64,000 nt of DNA from Aurantiacibacter poecillastricola. Its GTDB lineage: Bacteria > Pseudomonadota > Alphaproteobacteria > Sphingomonadales > Sphingomonadaceae. Location of the stretch: positions 1 to 64,000 of the forward strand of contig NZ_JAVAMS010000002.1 in the NCBI RefSeq assembly GCF_030730945.1, written 5' to 3'. Every line of letters begins with the position of its first letter. Within the stretch, counting starts at the first letter, position 1. The notes under the pieces were generated by a model that was not told where the DNA came from, did no database searches, and worked only from the letters and a program-made list of their open reading frames with translations. Of the stretch, positions 1 through 7,927 are shown piece after piece. Both the position numbers and the translations under genes were made by a program.

Positions 1-214
1 CGTTGTTGCGCATGAGCGCGGTTGAAGCAATGGGCTGCGTAGCGGAGCCCGCAGGGCGTAGCGAAGCAGGCCATTGCTTATCCAGTTTGGCGGCGAACGC
101 CGCCGGAGTGTCGTAGTCGAGGGAGGAGTGCGGTCGCTCCCGATTGTAGTCATCCACCCAGGCCGCGATCTCGACACGGGCATGGGCCAGGCCCATGAAC
201 AGCGTCTCGTTGAG
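1..214 (-). mobile_element. IS3-family transposase (OrfB) 3' remnant
   Basis: On the minus strand this reads as the C-terminal end of an IS3-type OrfB integrase. It includes the family-typical stretch NETLFMGLAHAR and an ERPHSSLDYDTP tail, then an alanine-rich read-through ending STALMRNN at the window edge. The 3' part closely resembles the IS end at 19,880-19,975, so both belong to the same IS group, though they are not identical. The element's right end would lie just left of base 1. On its inner side it stops abruptly near base 214, where a fragment of a binding-protein gene begins. It is a dead remnant, oriented opposite to the copy at 18,883. Confidence 0.8.
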
Positions 215-385
215 AAGCTCGTCGAGCGCCGCGCCGTGCTTGAAGCGCAATTTAGTCACATTCCTTCGAAGTGGAGCCTGGTTAACTATCCGTTCGATCC
301 GCAGAAAATGGCGCAGACGACATTGCCGCTACATGAGGGGGCCGCTCGCCTTTACCGGGAAAAGGGGTATATCCAACCTGTCTGA
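215..385 (+). pseudogene. Truncated TAXI-type protein, C-terminal 56 codons only
   Basis: Codons for KLVERRAVLEAQFSHIPSKW through to the stop at 385 match the C-terminus of the intact TAXI-type protein encoded at 2,835-3,806. The shared pattern is an ERRA.LEA..SH.PS block, a YP.. block and a final LHEGA.R.YREKGY tail. Everything upstream of about base 215 is IS sequence read in the wrong sense, so the gene lost its first roughly 270 codons at an IS junction. The reading frame stays open across the junction by chance. It shows that a second copy of this protein once stood here. Confidence 0.75.
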
Positions 386-630
386 ACAGCTTTATCCTGC
401 CACTTTGCGAACTCGAAGGCCGAAATATGCGACGAACTTATGCCTGGACGGTGTGCATGTTTCGCCTCCATCCCCAGCGATGGTCTTGCAGATCGGCGAC
501 GGCTGAACACGTGGCTATCAAGAACCGGCATTGTCGAGGTCGCAGTGAGGCTACGCTGAACGTTCATGCCCCTCAGGGTTCGTAGAATTAGCGCAATAAG
601 GTGGCCTGTCATCGGCGCAAAGCCGCGATG

Positions 631-1653
631 TTAGCTCACCACTTCAGCCTCTTTACGCTTCATGACCTCGATGATCCGGCGAGCACGTGCCCCACCTGCA
701 TCGATCCCGAGCGACACAGGCTTTTCGCTCCAGAAGTCGTCGCCGATGTTCTCGTAGGCTGCCTCGATCATCGGTTTGTCCTCGATCTCAAAGGCGGCTC
801 GGACAAGTTCTCGGAATGTTTCTGCGTATTCTTCGGGCTGAGGGTATTGGGAGTTCGTGGACCAGAAATAGTGCGTTTCATCCACATCGGCCGGTGTCAG
901 GCAGTGCACCTGCTCGAATGTCGCGCCCTGTTCACGGGGTTGGCCAGGCGGCGTCGCGCCGATCTGAAGGTGCATATTGGCCGGAGCGTTCCACCTCATG
1001 TCGAGCCAGTGATCGACCGTCTCGAGTTGAAGAATCTGATCGAGACCAGCCGGGCATCGCGCATTAGGCATCCACCAGTTCGACATAAGCCGGTCGCCGT
1101 CTTGTTTGACGCTGTGCTCACCACCGAAGATCACACCATTTCCAGCGAAAGTGCCAGTATGCAAGAACTCGATGTGGCTCAGATCGAGTAGATTGTCTGT
1201 TCCATATTCGTAATTGGCCTTCAACGGAGTGTAGCCGGTAATGTAACTTCCGCCGGGGGGGGCATCCGCTGCCGAGAAGTCAGGGATTAGATTTTCGTCT
1301 GCTTGTTCGGGATCGCCGAACCAGGCCCAGACGATCCCGTCTTTCTCTACTGCCGGATGGCGTGCGACGGTTGCACCGGAGGGTATGCGATCCGAGTACG
1401 GGTTGTTCACGCACTGGCCAAGGAAGTTGAATTCGAGCCCGTGATACTTGCACACGATGCTTTCTGCCTTGCGTTCACCCATTGAGAGCCTGGCGAAACG
1501 ATGCGGACACCGGTCGCGCATGACGACGGGCTTTCCGTCTCCATCGCGCGTAAGCAAAACGGCTTTGCCCAGGAGTTTGCGTGACAAGAGATTTGTTGAA
1601 ATCTCGTGGGGCCACGCGACCATATACCACGTATTCAAAAGGAAATCTTGCAT
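631..1653 (-). CDS. VanA-like Rieske aromatic oxygenase, alpha subunit
   Basis: A 340-residue Rieske non-heme iron oxygenase of the vanillate O-demethylase / carbazole-type clade. The Rieske cluster motif is C49-P-H51 with C68-K-Y-H71, giving an unusually short spacing. The mononuclear iron site lies in the stretch with D157, H160 and H165. A strong AGGAGG ribosome site six bases before the ATG fixes the start. Members of this clade demethylate or hydroxylate aromatic acids and need an electron donor. No FMN/[2Fe-2S] reductase (VanB type) is adjacent, so electrons may come from the Rieske ferredoxin at 8,525 or the ferredoxin/reductase pair at 14,253-15,837 (inference). Substrate unknown; O-demethylation of a methoxylated acid is the first guess. 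Confidence 0.85.
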   Translation of the reverse strand: MQDFLLNTWYMVAWPHEISTNLLSRKLLGKAVLLTRDGDGKPVVMRDRCPHRFARLSMGERKAESIVCKYHGLEFNFLGQCVNNPYSDRIPSGATVARHPAVEKDGIVWAWFGDPEQADENLIPDFSAADAPPGGSYITGYTPLKANYEYGTDNLLDLSHIEFLHTGTFAGNGVIFGGEHSVKQDGDRLMSNWWMPNARCPAGLDQILQLETVDHWLDMRWNAPANMHLQIGATPPGQPREQGATFEQVHCLTPADVDETHYFWSTNSQYPQPEEYAETFRELVRAAFEIEDKPMIEAAYENIGDDFWSEKPVSLGIDAGGARARRIIEVMKRKEAEVVS

Positions 1654-2008
1654 TAGAGCCTCCTAGCCAGTCCCGGCGTTGTCTCACGCCTGGCGCATGT
1701 TAACGTATCGATTCTCCCCGCAAGCCGCTTTCGCTCAGTATGTGGAAAGCCAACTGCCTGCCTGAGGGTCAGCATTCTTCAGCGATGTCATTAGGCGCAC
1801 GGCAAAGCGCGAATCCTGCGCATCGATTATCAAAATATGGTAATATTGCAAATCCAATTATGTCCGTGGACATCGACACGGATAGAGTTACGTCGAGATT
1901 TTCGACGCATCTGAGTAGCGTGGCCAGTCTTCGCTGCGTGTTCCCTCAAATCACTCGCCCAGGCCGGCGCAGGGTCAAATGCCATGGGCGCGCTGCCTAT
2001 GGTTATGG
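1654..2008. other. Gene-free stretch between tetR and the VanA-like gene
   Basis: No convincing gene. It should hold the promoter of the VanA-like gene (minus strand). Visible structure: a TGTCC-GT-GGACA inverted repeat at 1,861-1,872, a CGTCGA/TCGACG hairpin at 1,891-1,907, and an AT-rich patch at 1,826-1,852 containing TATGGTAAT and TTGCAA. Those two words also occur upstream of the HAAO-like gene at 7,286. No T-run follows the hairpin, so it is not a clear terminator. Confidence 0.5.
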
Positions 2009-2623
2009 CTATGAGCGTGCGCTTTGAAGAAGGGTCTGTTCGAGAAGCTGACGCGCAAATTCCATGACATCCGCATCTTCCGCATCCGCCTGAGGTGCCG
2101 AGGATATTGCAAGCCCCCGCGCCAGTGACCAAAGAGTTCGAATGATATTCAGCGCCTGATCTTGCGACAAATCTCTCTTCAGCAGGTGGGGCAGCCACAT
2201 TTCTTCGATAGCTTGGCGTTGTTCGACGAGTATTTCCACCGCCTTGGCGCCGATCTTCGTTTCCCTTCGCGCAGAAAGATGGATGTCGAGATAAATTAGA
2301 AACTCGGTCGAGCGGTAGAATGCTATTGCGCTGCCTGCAATGACTGCCAGCGGATTAGCACATGAATCGATCTTTGCAGCATCTTCCTCGGCTTTCTTGA
2401 GCGCTTTCTCGGATATCATTTCCAACACTCCCACGACCAAAGCGTCCTTCGTCTGGAAGTGATGCAAGTGGCCTCCCGGCGAGACACCAGCCGCTTTTGC
2501 GACGGCTGCCACCCGCAATGCTGCGTAACCGTGTTTTGCCAGCAACTTCGTTGCAGCATCCAGAATGCGATCTCGCGTTGCCAGTTTCTTGCGATGGCGG
2601 ATTCCAGGTCTGGGCTTGGACAA
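2009..2623 (-). CDS. TetR/AcrR-family transcriptional regulator
   Basis: A 204-residue TetR-type repressor. The N-terminal helix-turn-helix (about residues 10-57) contains the characteristic ILDAATKLLAKHGYAALRVAAVAKAAGVSPG.HLHHF progression ending in the F-x-T-K-D-A-L recognition segment. The C-terminal helical domain would bind a small ligand and is too divergent to name one. The start is a TTG at 2,623, chosen because it gives a normal family length with the domain near the N-terminus. It is transcribed divergently from the TAXI-type gene at 2,835. The palindrome at 2,755-2,772 in the shared promoter region is a plausible binding site. Confidence 0.88.
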   Translation of the reverse strand: MSKPRPGIRHRKKLATRDRILDAATKLLAKHGYAALRVAAVAKAAGVSPGGHLHHFQTKDALVVGVLEMISEKALKKAEEDAAKIDSCANPLAVIAGSAIAFYRSTEFLIYLDIHLSARRETKIGAKAVEILVEQRQAIEEMWLPHLLKRDLSQDQALNIIRTLWSLARGLAISSAPQADAEDADVMEFARQLLEQTLLQSARS

Positions 2624-2754
2624 GGCGGTCCCTTGAGTGTGGTTGGTCTGTTGAACTGCTTGCCGAGCGCGACAAGAGTGCGATCACTTCGCCGCAATAG
2701 CGTAGGCACCGATCAAAGCTCAATCCACCAAAAAAATCAGAGTGACTGGCTTTT

Positions 2755-2772
2755 ACAGTATGGTTATACGGT
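2755..2772. promoter_or_regulatory. Candidate TetR operator (18-bp inverted repeat)
   Basis: ACAGTATGGTTATACGGT has arms AC-n-GTAT and ATAC-n-GT around a 4-bp centre. It lies between the divergent tetR gene (start 2,623) and the TAXI-type gene (start 2,835), where an autoregulatory TetR site is expected. The assignment is inferred from symmetry and position only. Confidence 0.4.
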
Positions 2773-2834
2773 GAAAGGCGATTCGCGATTGATAGAGCGA
2801 AATTCGTAGCTGTAAGATTTGAGAGGAGCCCAGA

Positions 2835-3806
2835 ATGACCAGAATTACTCCGCCCGCTGGCCCCCGTGTCGATTTCAAAATCGTCGGCGATTGGGGAAAT
2901 GCTAATTTTCACGCCATTGCGGGTTGGATAGCTGCGCACCTGCGCTGGCGGTCCGCACAGGATTCTACATTCTGGATCAAGACCGGAACTGGCTATGGAG
3001 ACAACATCAAGGCCCTGGTGGAGAAGGAGGTCGATCTCGCAATTACTACGCCGTATGATCTCACCCCTGAGTGGGCCATGGCAGGCAGTAACTTTTTTGC
3101 TGACGAAGCACCGGCGGGGAATATGAGAACGCTTGGTTGGCTGCCGCAAAACGATCGCCTGGTTTTTGCGATCCGGTCTGACACAGGGATTGCATCCTTC
3201 GAAGAGCTGCGCGAGCGTAAGCTTCCGCTCAAGCTTGCGAGCGGCTTCCGGTCAAAAGACAACCTCATGATGTGGGCGATCGATCGCGTTCTCGAAGAGC
3301 ATGGTATCGAAGTTGAAGCGTGGGGCGGTGAATGGCTTGAGCACGACCATCCGCGCATCTGTGTTCCTCTGGTCACCAACGGCAAAGCCAACGCCGTAAT
3401 TAACGAAGCAATCGTGGTGCCTCAGTGGCGAGAACTTGTCCAAAAGGTCGAGATGAACTTCCTGCCCTTCGAAGCTGGCGCGCTTGAGGCGCTTTCCAGC
3501 AAGTATAGCCTGAGGCCTGCAGTTCTGCCGAAGGGCTACCTGGGTGTCACCGAGGACATACCTTGCATCGATTGGTCAAACTGGGCCATTCTCGTGCGTG
3601 ACGATATGGATGACGAATTGGCTTATCAGGTTACCGCTATCATGGTTGAGGAGCGAGCCGAACTCGAAGCCCGTTATAGCCATGTTCCTTCTGAAATCGC
3701 GCCGATGACCTATCCCATCACCCCCGACACCATGTGGAAGGGCGTAGGCGCGCCGCTCCATCCGGGCGCCGAGCGATATTATCGTGAGCACGGCTTCATG
3801 AAGTGA
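2835..3806 (+). CDS. TAXI-family (TRAP-type) binding-fold protein without signal peptide
   Basis: A 323-residue protein of the TAXI solute-receptor family, recognised by the early TGTGYGDNIKALVEKEVDLAITTPYD-like ligand loop and the C-terminal YP-x-T-P-D-T-M-W-K-G...LHPGA-R-YYREHG block. GAGAGGAG precedes the ATG, so the start is well supported. The N-terminus (MTRITPPAGPRVDFKIVGDW) has no hydrophobic stretch or lipobox, whereas TAXI receptors are normally exported. No TRAP membrane component is visible in the window. A cytosolic role is therefore likely: an enzyme, a sensor or a carrier. A truncated paralogue sits at 215-385. It starts a plus-strand run with the hydrolase at 3,875. Confidence 0.75.
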   Translation: MTRITPPAGPRVDFKIVGDWGNANFHAIAGWIAAHLRWRSAQDSTFWIKTGTGYGDNIKALVEKEVDLAITTPYDLTPEWAMAGSNFFADEAPAGNMRTLGWLPQNDRLVFAIRSDTGIASFEELRERKLPLKLASGFRSKDNLMMWAIDRVLEEHGIEVEAWGGEWLEHDHPRICVPLVTNGKANAVINEAIVVPQWRELVQKVEMNFLPFEAGALEALSSKYSLRPAVLPKGYLGVTEDIPCIDWSNWAILVRDDMDDELAYQVTAIMVEERAELEARYSHVPSEIAPMTYPITPDTMWKGVGAPLHPGAERYYREHGFMK

Positions 3807-3874
3807 TTGCCGTAATGTGGGCCAACCGTGGTCATGATTTGCCGAACCCATTTCCAGCTATCATGGAATGAGAG

Positions 3875-4993
3875 ATGTCCAAGATTAGCGGCAAGGCAGT
3901 GGTGATCGATGCGCAGCCGACCGCGACTGGTGATGCCAGGCGCGGCGGCGGCGTGTTTCCCGTGCTTTTGAACGGTCGGTTATGCGACGAGAACTGTGAC
4001 AAGCGTGTCGCATTCCTGCTTTGCCATCCGGCCGGGAACTTCACGACCCACTACCTGCTCCCGCATCTGGAAGAGCGGGGCATTGCCGCGATGGGAATGG
4101 CGACGCGGTACATCAACAACGAGCTTGAGCTGACAATGGAGGTATGTGTCCAGGATCTGGGCAGGGGGGTCCAGTTCCTCCGGGACAGCGGTTACGAGAA
4201 AGTCATTCTCATCGGTAATTCCGGCGGAGGCGCCCTTTCCTGTTTGTACCAAGCGGAAGCTGAAGCGCCCTTCATAACAACATTTCCAGATGGCGATCCA
4301 CTCGATATCGGCAGACTTGTGCCGGTTGACGGGTTAGTTTTGCTGTCGCCTCACCCTGGCCGCGCACAAGCGTTGACTGAATGGTTAGACCCGGCAGTCA
4401 TTGATGAAGGTGAACCGCATCTGCGCGATCCAGATTTAGATCTGTTTGCCGACCGGCCACTCCCTTTTGATCGACAATGGATCGCCGAGTTTCGTCGCGC
4501 GCAGTTGCAACGCAACCGACGCTTATCGGATTATGCCCTGACTACGCTCAAAGCCCTTCGTGCGCAGCAAGACGGGCCGCTGGATCAGGTGATGACTGTG
4601 CATGGAACAGGTGCCGATCCCCGTTTCGTCGATCTCACTCTCGACCCCAACGGCCGCAAGCCCCGCCCAATCGAGACGGTGCGGCGCTTGAACAATTCGC
4701 ATCTGAGCATGGGGCGGCTCTCGACATTGCGCACGTGGCTGAGCCAATGGAGTGTCGATCATAGCCGCGCAGATGGACCGGACTGCTTTGCCAGAACACG
4801 CATACCCGCGCTGCTGATCGAACACGGGAATGACGAGATTGTCTTCCCTTCCTACCTGCGCCGGTACAAGCATGCGCGCCAGGATGTTGAAGTGGAAACG
4901 CTAGAAGGAGCGACCCACTTCATGATTGGGCAGGATGCTATCAAGGATCGGTTGGCAGGGCGACTAGTCCGATGGGCCCGTGAACTTTGCTGA
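3875..4993 (+). CDS. Alpha/beta hydrolase
   Basis: A 372-residue alpha/beta-fold hydrolase. The nucleophile elbow is G114-N-S116-G-G-G, with an early HPAGNF segment that could supply the oxyanion hole. An acidic residue is available in IEHGNDEIVFPS and a late histidine in GATHFMIG, completing a Ser-Asp-His triad. No signal peptide is seen, so it is probably cytosolic. It starts 68 bases after the TAXI-type gene on the same strand and may be co-transcribed. In an aromatic-acid block it could cleave an ester or a ring-fission product. The substrate cannot be read from sequence. Confidence 0.8.
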   Translation: MSKISGKAVVIDAQPTATGDARRGGGVFPVLLNGRLCDENCDKRVAFLLCHPAGNFTTHYLLPHLEERGIAAMGMATRYINNELELTMEVCVQDLGRGVQFLRDSGYEKVILIGNSGGGALSCLYQAEAEAPFITTFPDGDPLDIGRLVPVDGLVLLSPHPGRAQALTEWLDPAVIDEGEPHLRDPDLDLFADRPLPFDRQWIAEFRRAQLQRNRRLSDYALTTLKALRAQQDGPLDQVMTVHGTGADPRFVDLTLDPNGRKPRPIETVRRLNNSHLSMGRLSTLRTWLSQWSVDHSRADGPDCFARTRIPALLIEHGNDEIVFPSYLRRYKHARQDVEVETLEGATHFMIGQDAIKDRLAGRLVRWARELC

Positions 4994-5039
4994 GGCCCAA
5001 TTCACAGATCCGCGCGCCTACTGACTGACAACCGAATTT

Positions 5040-6428
5040 TCATTCGGCGGATGTCCTTGGCGGGTAGAGTGCAATGAATCCGATCCGCGCCAATGCGAAA
5101 CACAGCACTGCCGCCACAACAGCCATTGTGATGAAGATCGCCATACTTTGGCCGATTGACTGTTCGCTTCCCAATAGCTCTTCGTTGACCAAAGCAATTC
5201 CGCTCGGGCCGACAAAGGAAGCAAGGGCCCCGGTCAACATCCAGACCGAAGCTGCTTTGCCGCGCATTGATCCGGATATGGAAAGCTGTAGCGAAGCGCT
5301 TGTGGCCGCCGCGCTCCCGGCAATCAATGTCATACCTATCCCGAGCAGAATCAATCCGCCCGCCGGATCATTGATGAGATAAGCACCGCAGATCGGAATT
5401 GCCCCCAGCGGCAACATCACGAGCTGATAGTTGAGGTGAACGTTTGTCACGCCCCTGCGAAGCAGGCGATCGCAGATCCAGCCATGTGCCGGAAGACTGA
5501 CAAGCGGTCCGACCAGTATCACCGCTCCAAACCAAAACCCGACTTCGGCAGCACTCCAACCATGCACGCGGGTGAAGTATGCAGGCGTCCACGCCATGAT
5601 TCCGGTGTAAATGCTCTGCGCGAAGATGAAGCCGAGATGGTGTCCGCTGAAGTATGCAAAGTTCCGGCGCATATATGCGAGATAGGGAATATACCCCGTG
5701 CTCCCGCTCGAATTTCTGGTGCGCGGGGGCTCGGGGAAGGCGAAGATCATGAAAGCGATCAAGATGCCTGGAAGTCCCAGGGCGACGAGGATGATCTGCC
5801 ATCCTTTCAATGACACTCCGAAACCTAACGCATAAGACAGGTGCGGCACTATTACGGCAGCAAGAAACCCGCCAACGAGCAATGCAATACCAGCTCCAGC
5901 CTTCTGGCCCATGGCATAGAATGCAAAGGGAAGTGTTCGCTTTTCGGGAGGAAAGGAGTCGGAGATGATTGCGTGAGCACTGGGGACCAATGCAGCTTCT
6001 CCTGCTCCGACTCCAGCACGGGCCAAAAGCATCGAAGGAAATCCGGGAGCCAAACCACAGGCAGCGGTTGAAATGCTCCACACGCTCACGCCTGCGCAAA
6101 TCACCTTTCGCCGCGATATACGGTCCACGGCCCATCCCATCGGCAAACCCATAAGCGAGAAGGTTAGCGCGAACGCCCCACCATAGATGAGGCTTGCCTG
6201 GACCTCGCTGATCGCGAGATCATTACGAATTTCGTCGAGGAACAGTGAGATGATATTTCTGTCGAGAAGTGACAGGATGGTCAGGAATGTGATGAAAAGC
6301 ACCAGTAACCAAGACTGGAGCGCTGGCGATGCATCATCGTGCACGTTCACATTGATAGCTTCGGATACCCGTCGCTTGCCGGGACGCGCCCAATCGACCG
6401 TCAACTTCATACTCCGTGCCAGTGCCAC
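5040..6428 (-). CDS. MFS transporter
   Basis: A 462-residue major-facilitator permease with about 12 hydrophobic segments. The first cytoplasmic loop after TM2 carries the family signature in GLPMGWAVDRISRRKVI. TM1 starts near residue 40 (SWLLVLFITFLTILSLLDRN), resembling the spinster-like / aromatic-acid MFS groups. The end at 5,040 lies 46 bases from the convergent hydrolase gene. Start uncertain: a GTG at 6,428 gives the longest form and an ATG at 6,410 is possible, neither with a good ribosome site. Likely imports the aromatic acid degraded by the neighbours (inference from context). Confidence 0.85.
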   Translation of the reverse strand: MALARSMKLTVDWARPGKRRVSEAINVNVHDDASPALQSWLLVLFITFLTILSLLDRNIISLFLDEIRNDLAISEVQASLIYGGAFALTFSLMGLPMGWAVDRISRRKVICAGVSVWSISTAACGLAPGFPSMLLARAGVGAGEAALVPSAHAIISDSFPPEKRTLPFAFYAMGQKAGAGIALLVGGFLAAVIVPHLSYALGFGVSLKGWQIILVALGLPGILIAFMIFAFPEPPRTRNSSGSTGYIPYLAYMRRNFAYFSGHHLGFIFAQSIYTGIMAWTPAYFTRVHGWSAAEVGFWFGAVILVGPLVSLPAHGWICDRLLRRGVTNVHLNYQLVMLPLGAIPICGAYLINDPAGGLILLGIGMTLIAGSAAATSASLQLSISGSMRGKAASVWMLTGALASFVGPSGIALVNEELLGSEQSIGQSMAIFITMAVVAAVLCFALARIGFIALYPPRTSAE

Positions 6429-6548
6429 GATCGGCCAGCTGCCGGAGTGACGCCTACAAAACTTCTATATCGAAGTCTATTCCCCCCCCGATGTTTTTTC
6501 GGTAGAAGATGTGACGCAGAACCGGTGCCACAACCAGAGGATTGCTGA

Positions 6549-7130
6549 GTGAGTAAGCCGAAAATTGGAATCATCATCGGCTCGACCCGAAAAGGGCGGC
6601 TTGCCGACACAGTGCTGGAATGGATTGAGGGGTTGGCTGGCGAGAGGGCGGATCTAGGCTTCGTCCGCGTAGATTTGCGTGATTATCCTCTGCCTCTCTA
6701 CGATGAGGGCATCGCGCCGATTTATCAGCCTGCTGCGAACGCTGTGGCGAGCCGCCTGAGCGCGACCATGGAAGCGCTCGATGGGTACATTTTCCTTGTG
6801 GCCGAATATAATCATGCTCCAACCGGCGCACTTAAGAACGCGATCGATCACCTGTTTCCCGAGCTCGGTCGAAAGCCTGCGTCATTCGTAGGATACGGCG
6901 GGGTGGGTGGTGCCCGGGCGGTCGAGCAGCTTCGGCTGATCTTGATAGAGCTTCGCGTTGCCCCGCTTAGAGATGCCGTGCATGTGGGCCTGGCAGAACT
7001 CAAGGGCGTCCAAGACGGCAAGGGTTTCTCGGACTACGAGTATCTTACGGCCAGTGCTCACGCGATGCTTGAAGAACTTGCATGGTGGACCCATGTTCTT
7101 TCAGATGCCCGCCGAGGGCCTGGACAGTAA
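6549..7130 (+). CDS. NAD(P)H-dependent FMN reductase
   Basis: A 193-residue flavodoxin-like reductase of the NADPH-dependent FMN reductase family. Near the N-terminus GIIIGSTRKGR forms the FMN-phosphate loop. The second family block is FLVAEYNHAPTGALKNAIDHLF, followed by the GYGGVGGARAVEQLR segment. It starts with GTG at 6,549, directly giving the phosphate loop at residues 5-15. It could deliver reduced FMN to a monooxygenase or act as a quinone reductase. No FMNH2-dependent monooxygenase is adjacent. It is followed by a possible terminator at 7,155-7,181 and is transcribed divergently from the MFS gene. Confidence 0.88.
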   Translation: MSKPKIGIIIGSTRKGRLADTVLEWIEGLAGERADLGFVRVDLRDYPLPLYDEGIAPIYQPAANAVASRLSATMEALDGYIFLVAEYNHAPTGALKNAIDHLFPELGRKPASFVGYGGVGGARAVEQLRLILIELRVAPLRDAVHVGLAELKGVQDGKGFSDYEYLTASAHAMLEELAWWTHVLSDARRGPGQ

Positions 7131-7154
7131 TTCATTACCGCTTCGACACCTTTG

Positions 7155-7181
7155 GGGCACGGTCCCATTTGCCCATTTTTT
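7155..7181 (+). terminator. Possible rho-independent terminator
   Basis: GGGCA (7,155-7,159) pairs with TGCCC (7,170-7,174) and is followed within two bases by six T residues (7,176-7,181). The stem is short and the loop is 10 nt, so it is weak. It sits 25 bases after the FMN reductase stop. Confidence 0.4.
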
Positions 7182-7212
7182 GGCTGATACGGCAGTTTGT
7201 AGGCTTGGTGAG

Positions 7213-7242
7213 CTTGCAATCCTAATTATCATATGGTAATAA
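7213..7242 (+). promoter_or_regulatory. Candidate promoter/operator of the HAAO-like pair
   Basis: TTGCAA (7,214-7,219) and TAATAA (7,237-7,242) are 17 bp apart, as in a sigma-70 promoter, and 44 bp ahead of the ATG at 7,286. Between them lies a near-palindrome, ATTATCATATGGTAAT. The word CTTGCAATC recurs at 11,749 and 17,037 upstream of other catabolic genes, so it may also be a regulator half-site. Confidence 0.4.
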
Positions 7243-7285
7243 AAATGTATGATGCGCGATTACGTAGCTCGCGGAGAGGATAAAG

Positions 7286-7927
7286 ATGCTTTACTCAGAT
7301 GTGTACGTCGATGAGCCCTTGGACAAGATCGTCAAGGATTGGGACTTTCTCAACGAGAAGGTCATAAAAAAATTCTACGGTTTCAAGGACATCGGCGACA
7401 ACGTCGTTGGAATCCGTTCTATTGAGACCGAGAAGCCGCCCGAGCTTGGGCAGAAAGCAGCTCCGGTTGCGTTGCCCGCGATCCGGAAAAATTTCGAGAT
7501 CGGGCCTAAGGGGCTAATTGAAGTTCCGCGCATTCCCTTTTCTGCGCACATTACCCGAGCAGGGACCCCTCATCATACTCAGCACGTGTTTGGCTATTGG
7601 CATATCAACGACAAAGATGAGATCATCATCCCGCTGCCACCGGAAGGAGGTCGGCCGGGGCGCATACTCATCATTATGGGGCGCCCCAATGGTGAAGAAG
7701 CGGATCGCTTTGCTTGGTATTGCGAAGAGTGCCTGAGCCTATTGTACATGATCGAGTCCACCGATTTCGATGCCTTCTGGGCGGCGGAACTGGCTGCGAT
7801 CAGAGACTATAACTCCGATCCTGCCCACCAGCTCTGTTCAAACTGTGGTCACCAGAACCCTCTTGGGTATACGGCCATGCAGTCGGCGGACAAGCCCGAA
7901 GAGCGAGCGGCGAGGCTGGTCTGGTGA
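7286..7927 (+). CDS. 3-hydroxyanthranilate 3,4-dioxygenase-like cupin, subunit 1
   Basis: 213 residues. The C-terminal part carries two CxxC knuckles (C146-E-E-C149 and C184-S-N-C187) in the arrangement of the rubredoxin-like iron site of bacterial 3-hydroxyanthranilate dioxygenase (HAAO), including the WYC..C...LY pattern. The cupin core has H106 and E112 in YWHINDKDEIII, matching the His and Glu metal ligands of HAAO. It therefore looks like a ring-cleaving Fe(II) enzyme or a close relative. Its stop overlaps the next gene's start by four bases (GTGA), so the two proteins are probably made in equal amounts. The real substrate is unknown; the phthalate context argues against simple tryptophan catabolism. 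Confidence 0.72.
   Translation: MLYSDVYVDEPLDKIVKDWDFLNEKVIKKFYGFKDIGDNVVGIRSIETEKPPELGQKAAPVALPAIRKNFEIGPKGLIEVPRIPFSAHITRAGTPHHTQHVFGYWHINDKDEIIIPLPPEGGRPGRILIIMGRPNGEEADRFAWYCEECLSLLYMIESTDFDAFWAAELAAIRDYNSDPAHQLCSNCGHQNPLGYTAMQSADKPEERAARLVW

Noticed and set aside
601..1191. Plus-strand open frame of 196 codons
   Set aside because: It is entirely antisense to the VanA-like oxygenase, whose Rieske and iron motifs are clear. The translation has no family features.
7286..7927. Simple annotation as a tryptophan/kynurenine-pathway HAAO
   Set aside because: No kynureninase, kynurenine 3-monooxygenase or ACMSD gene is present, and the protein comes as a coupled pair. The call is kept at HAAO-like.
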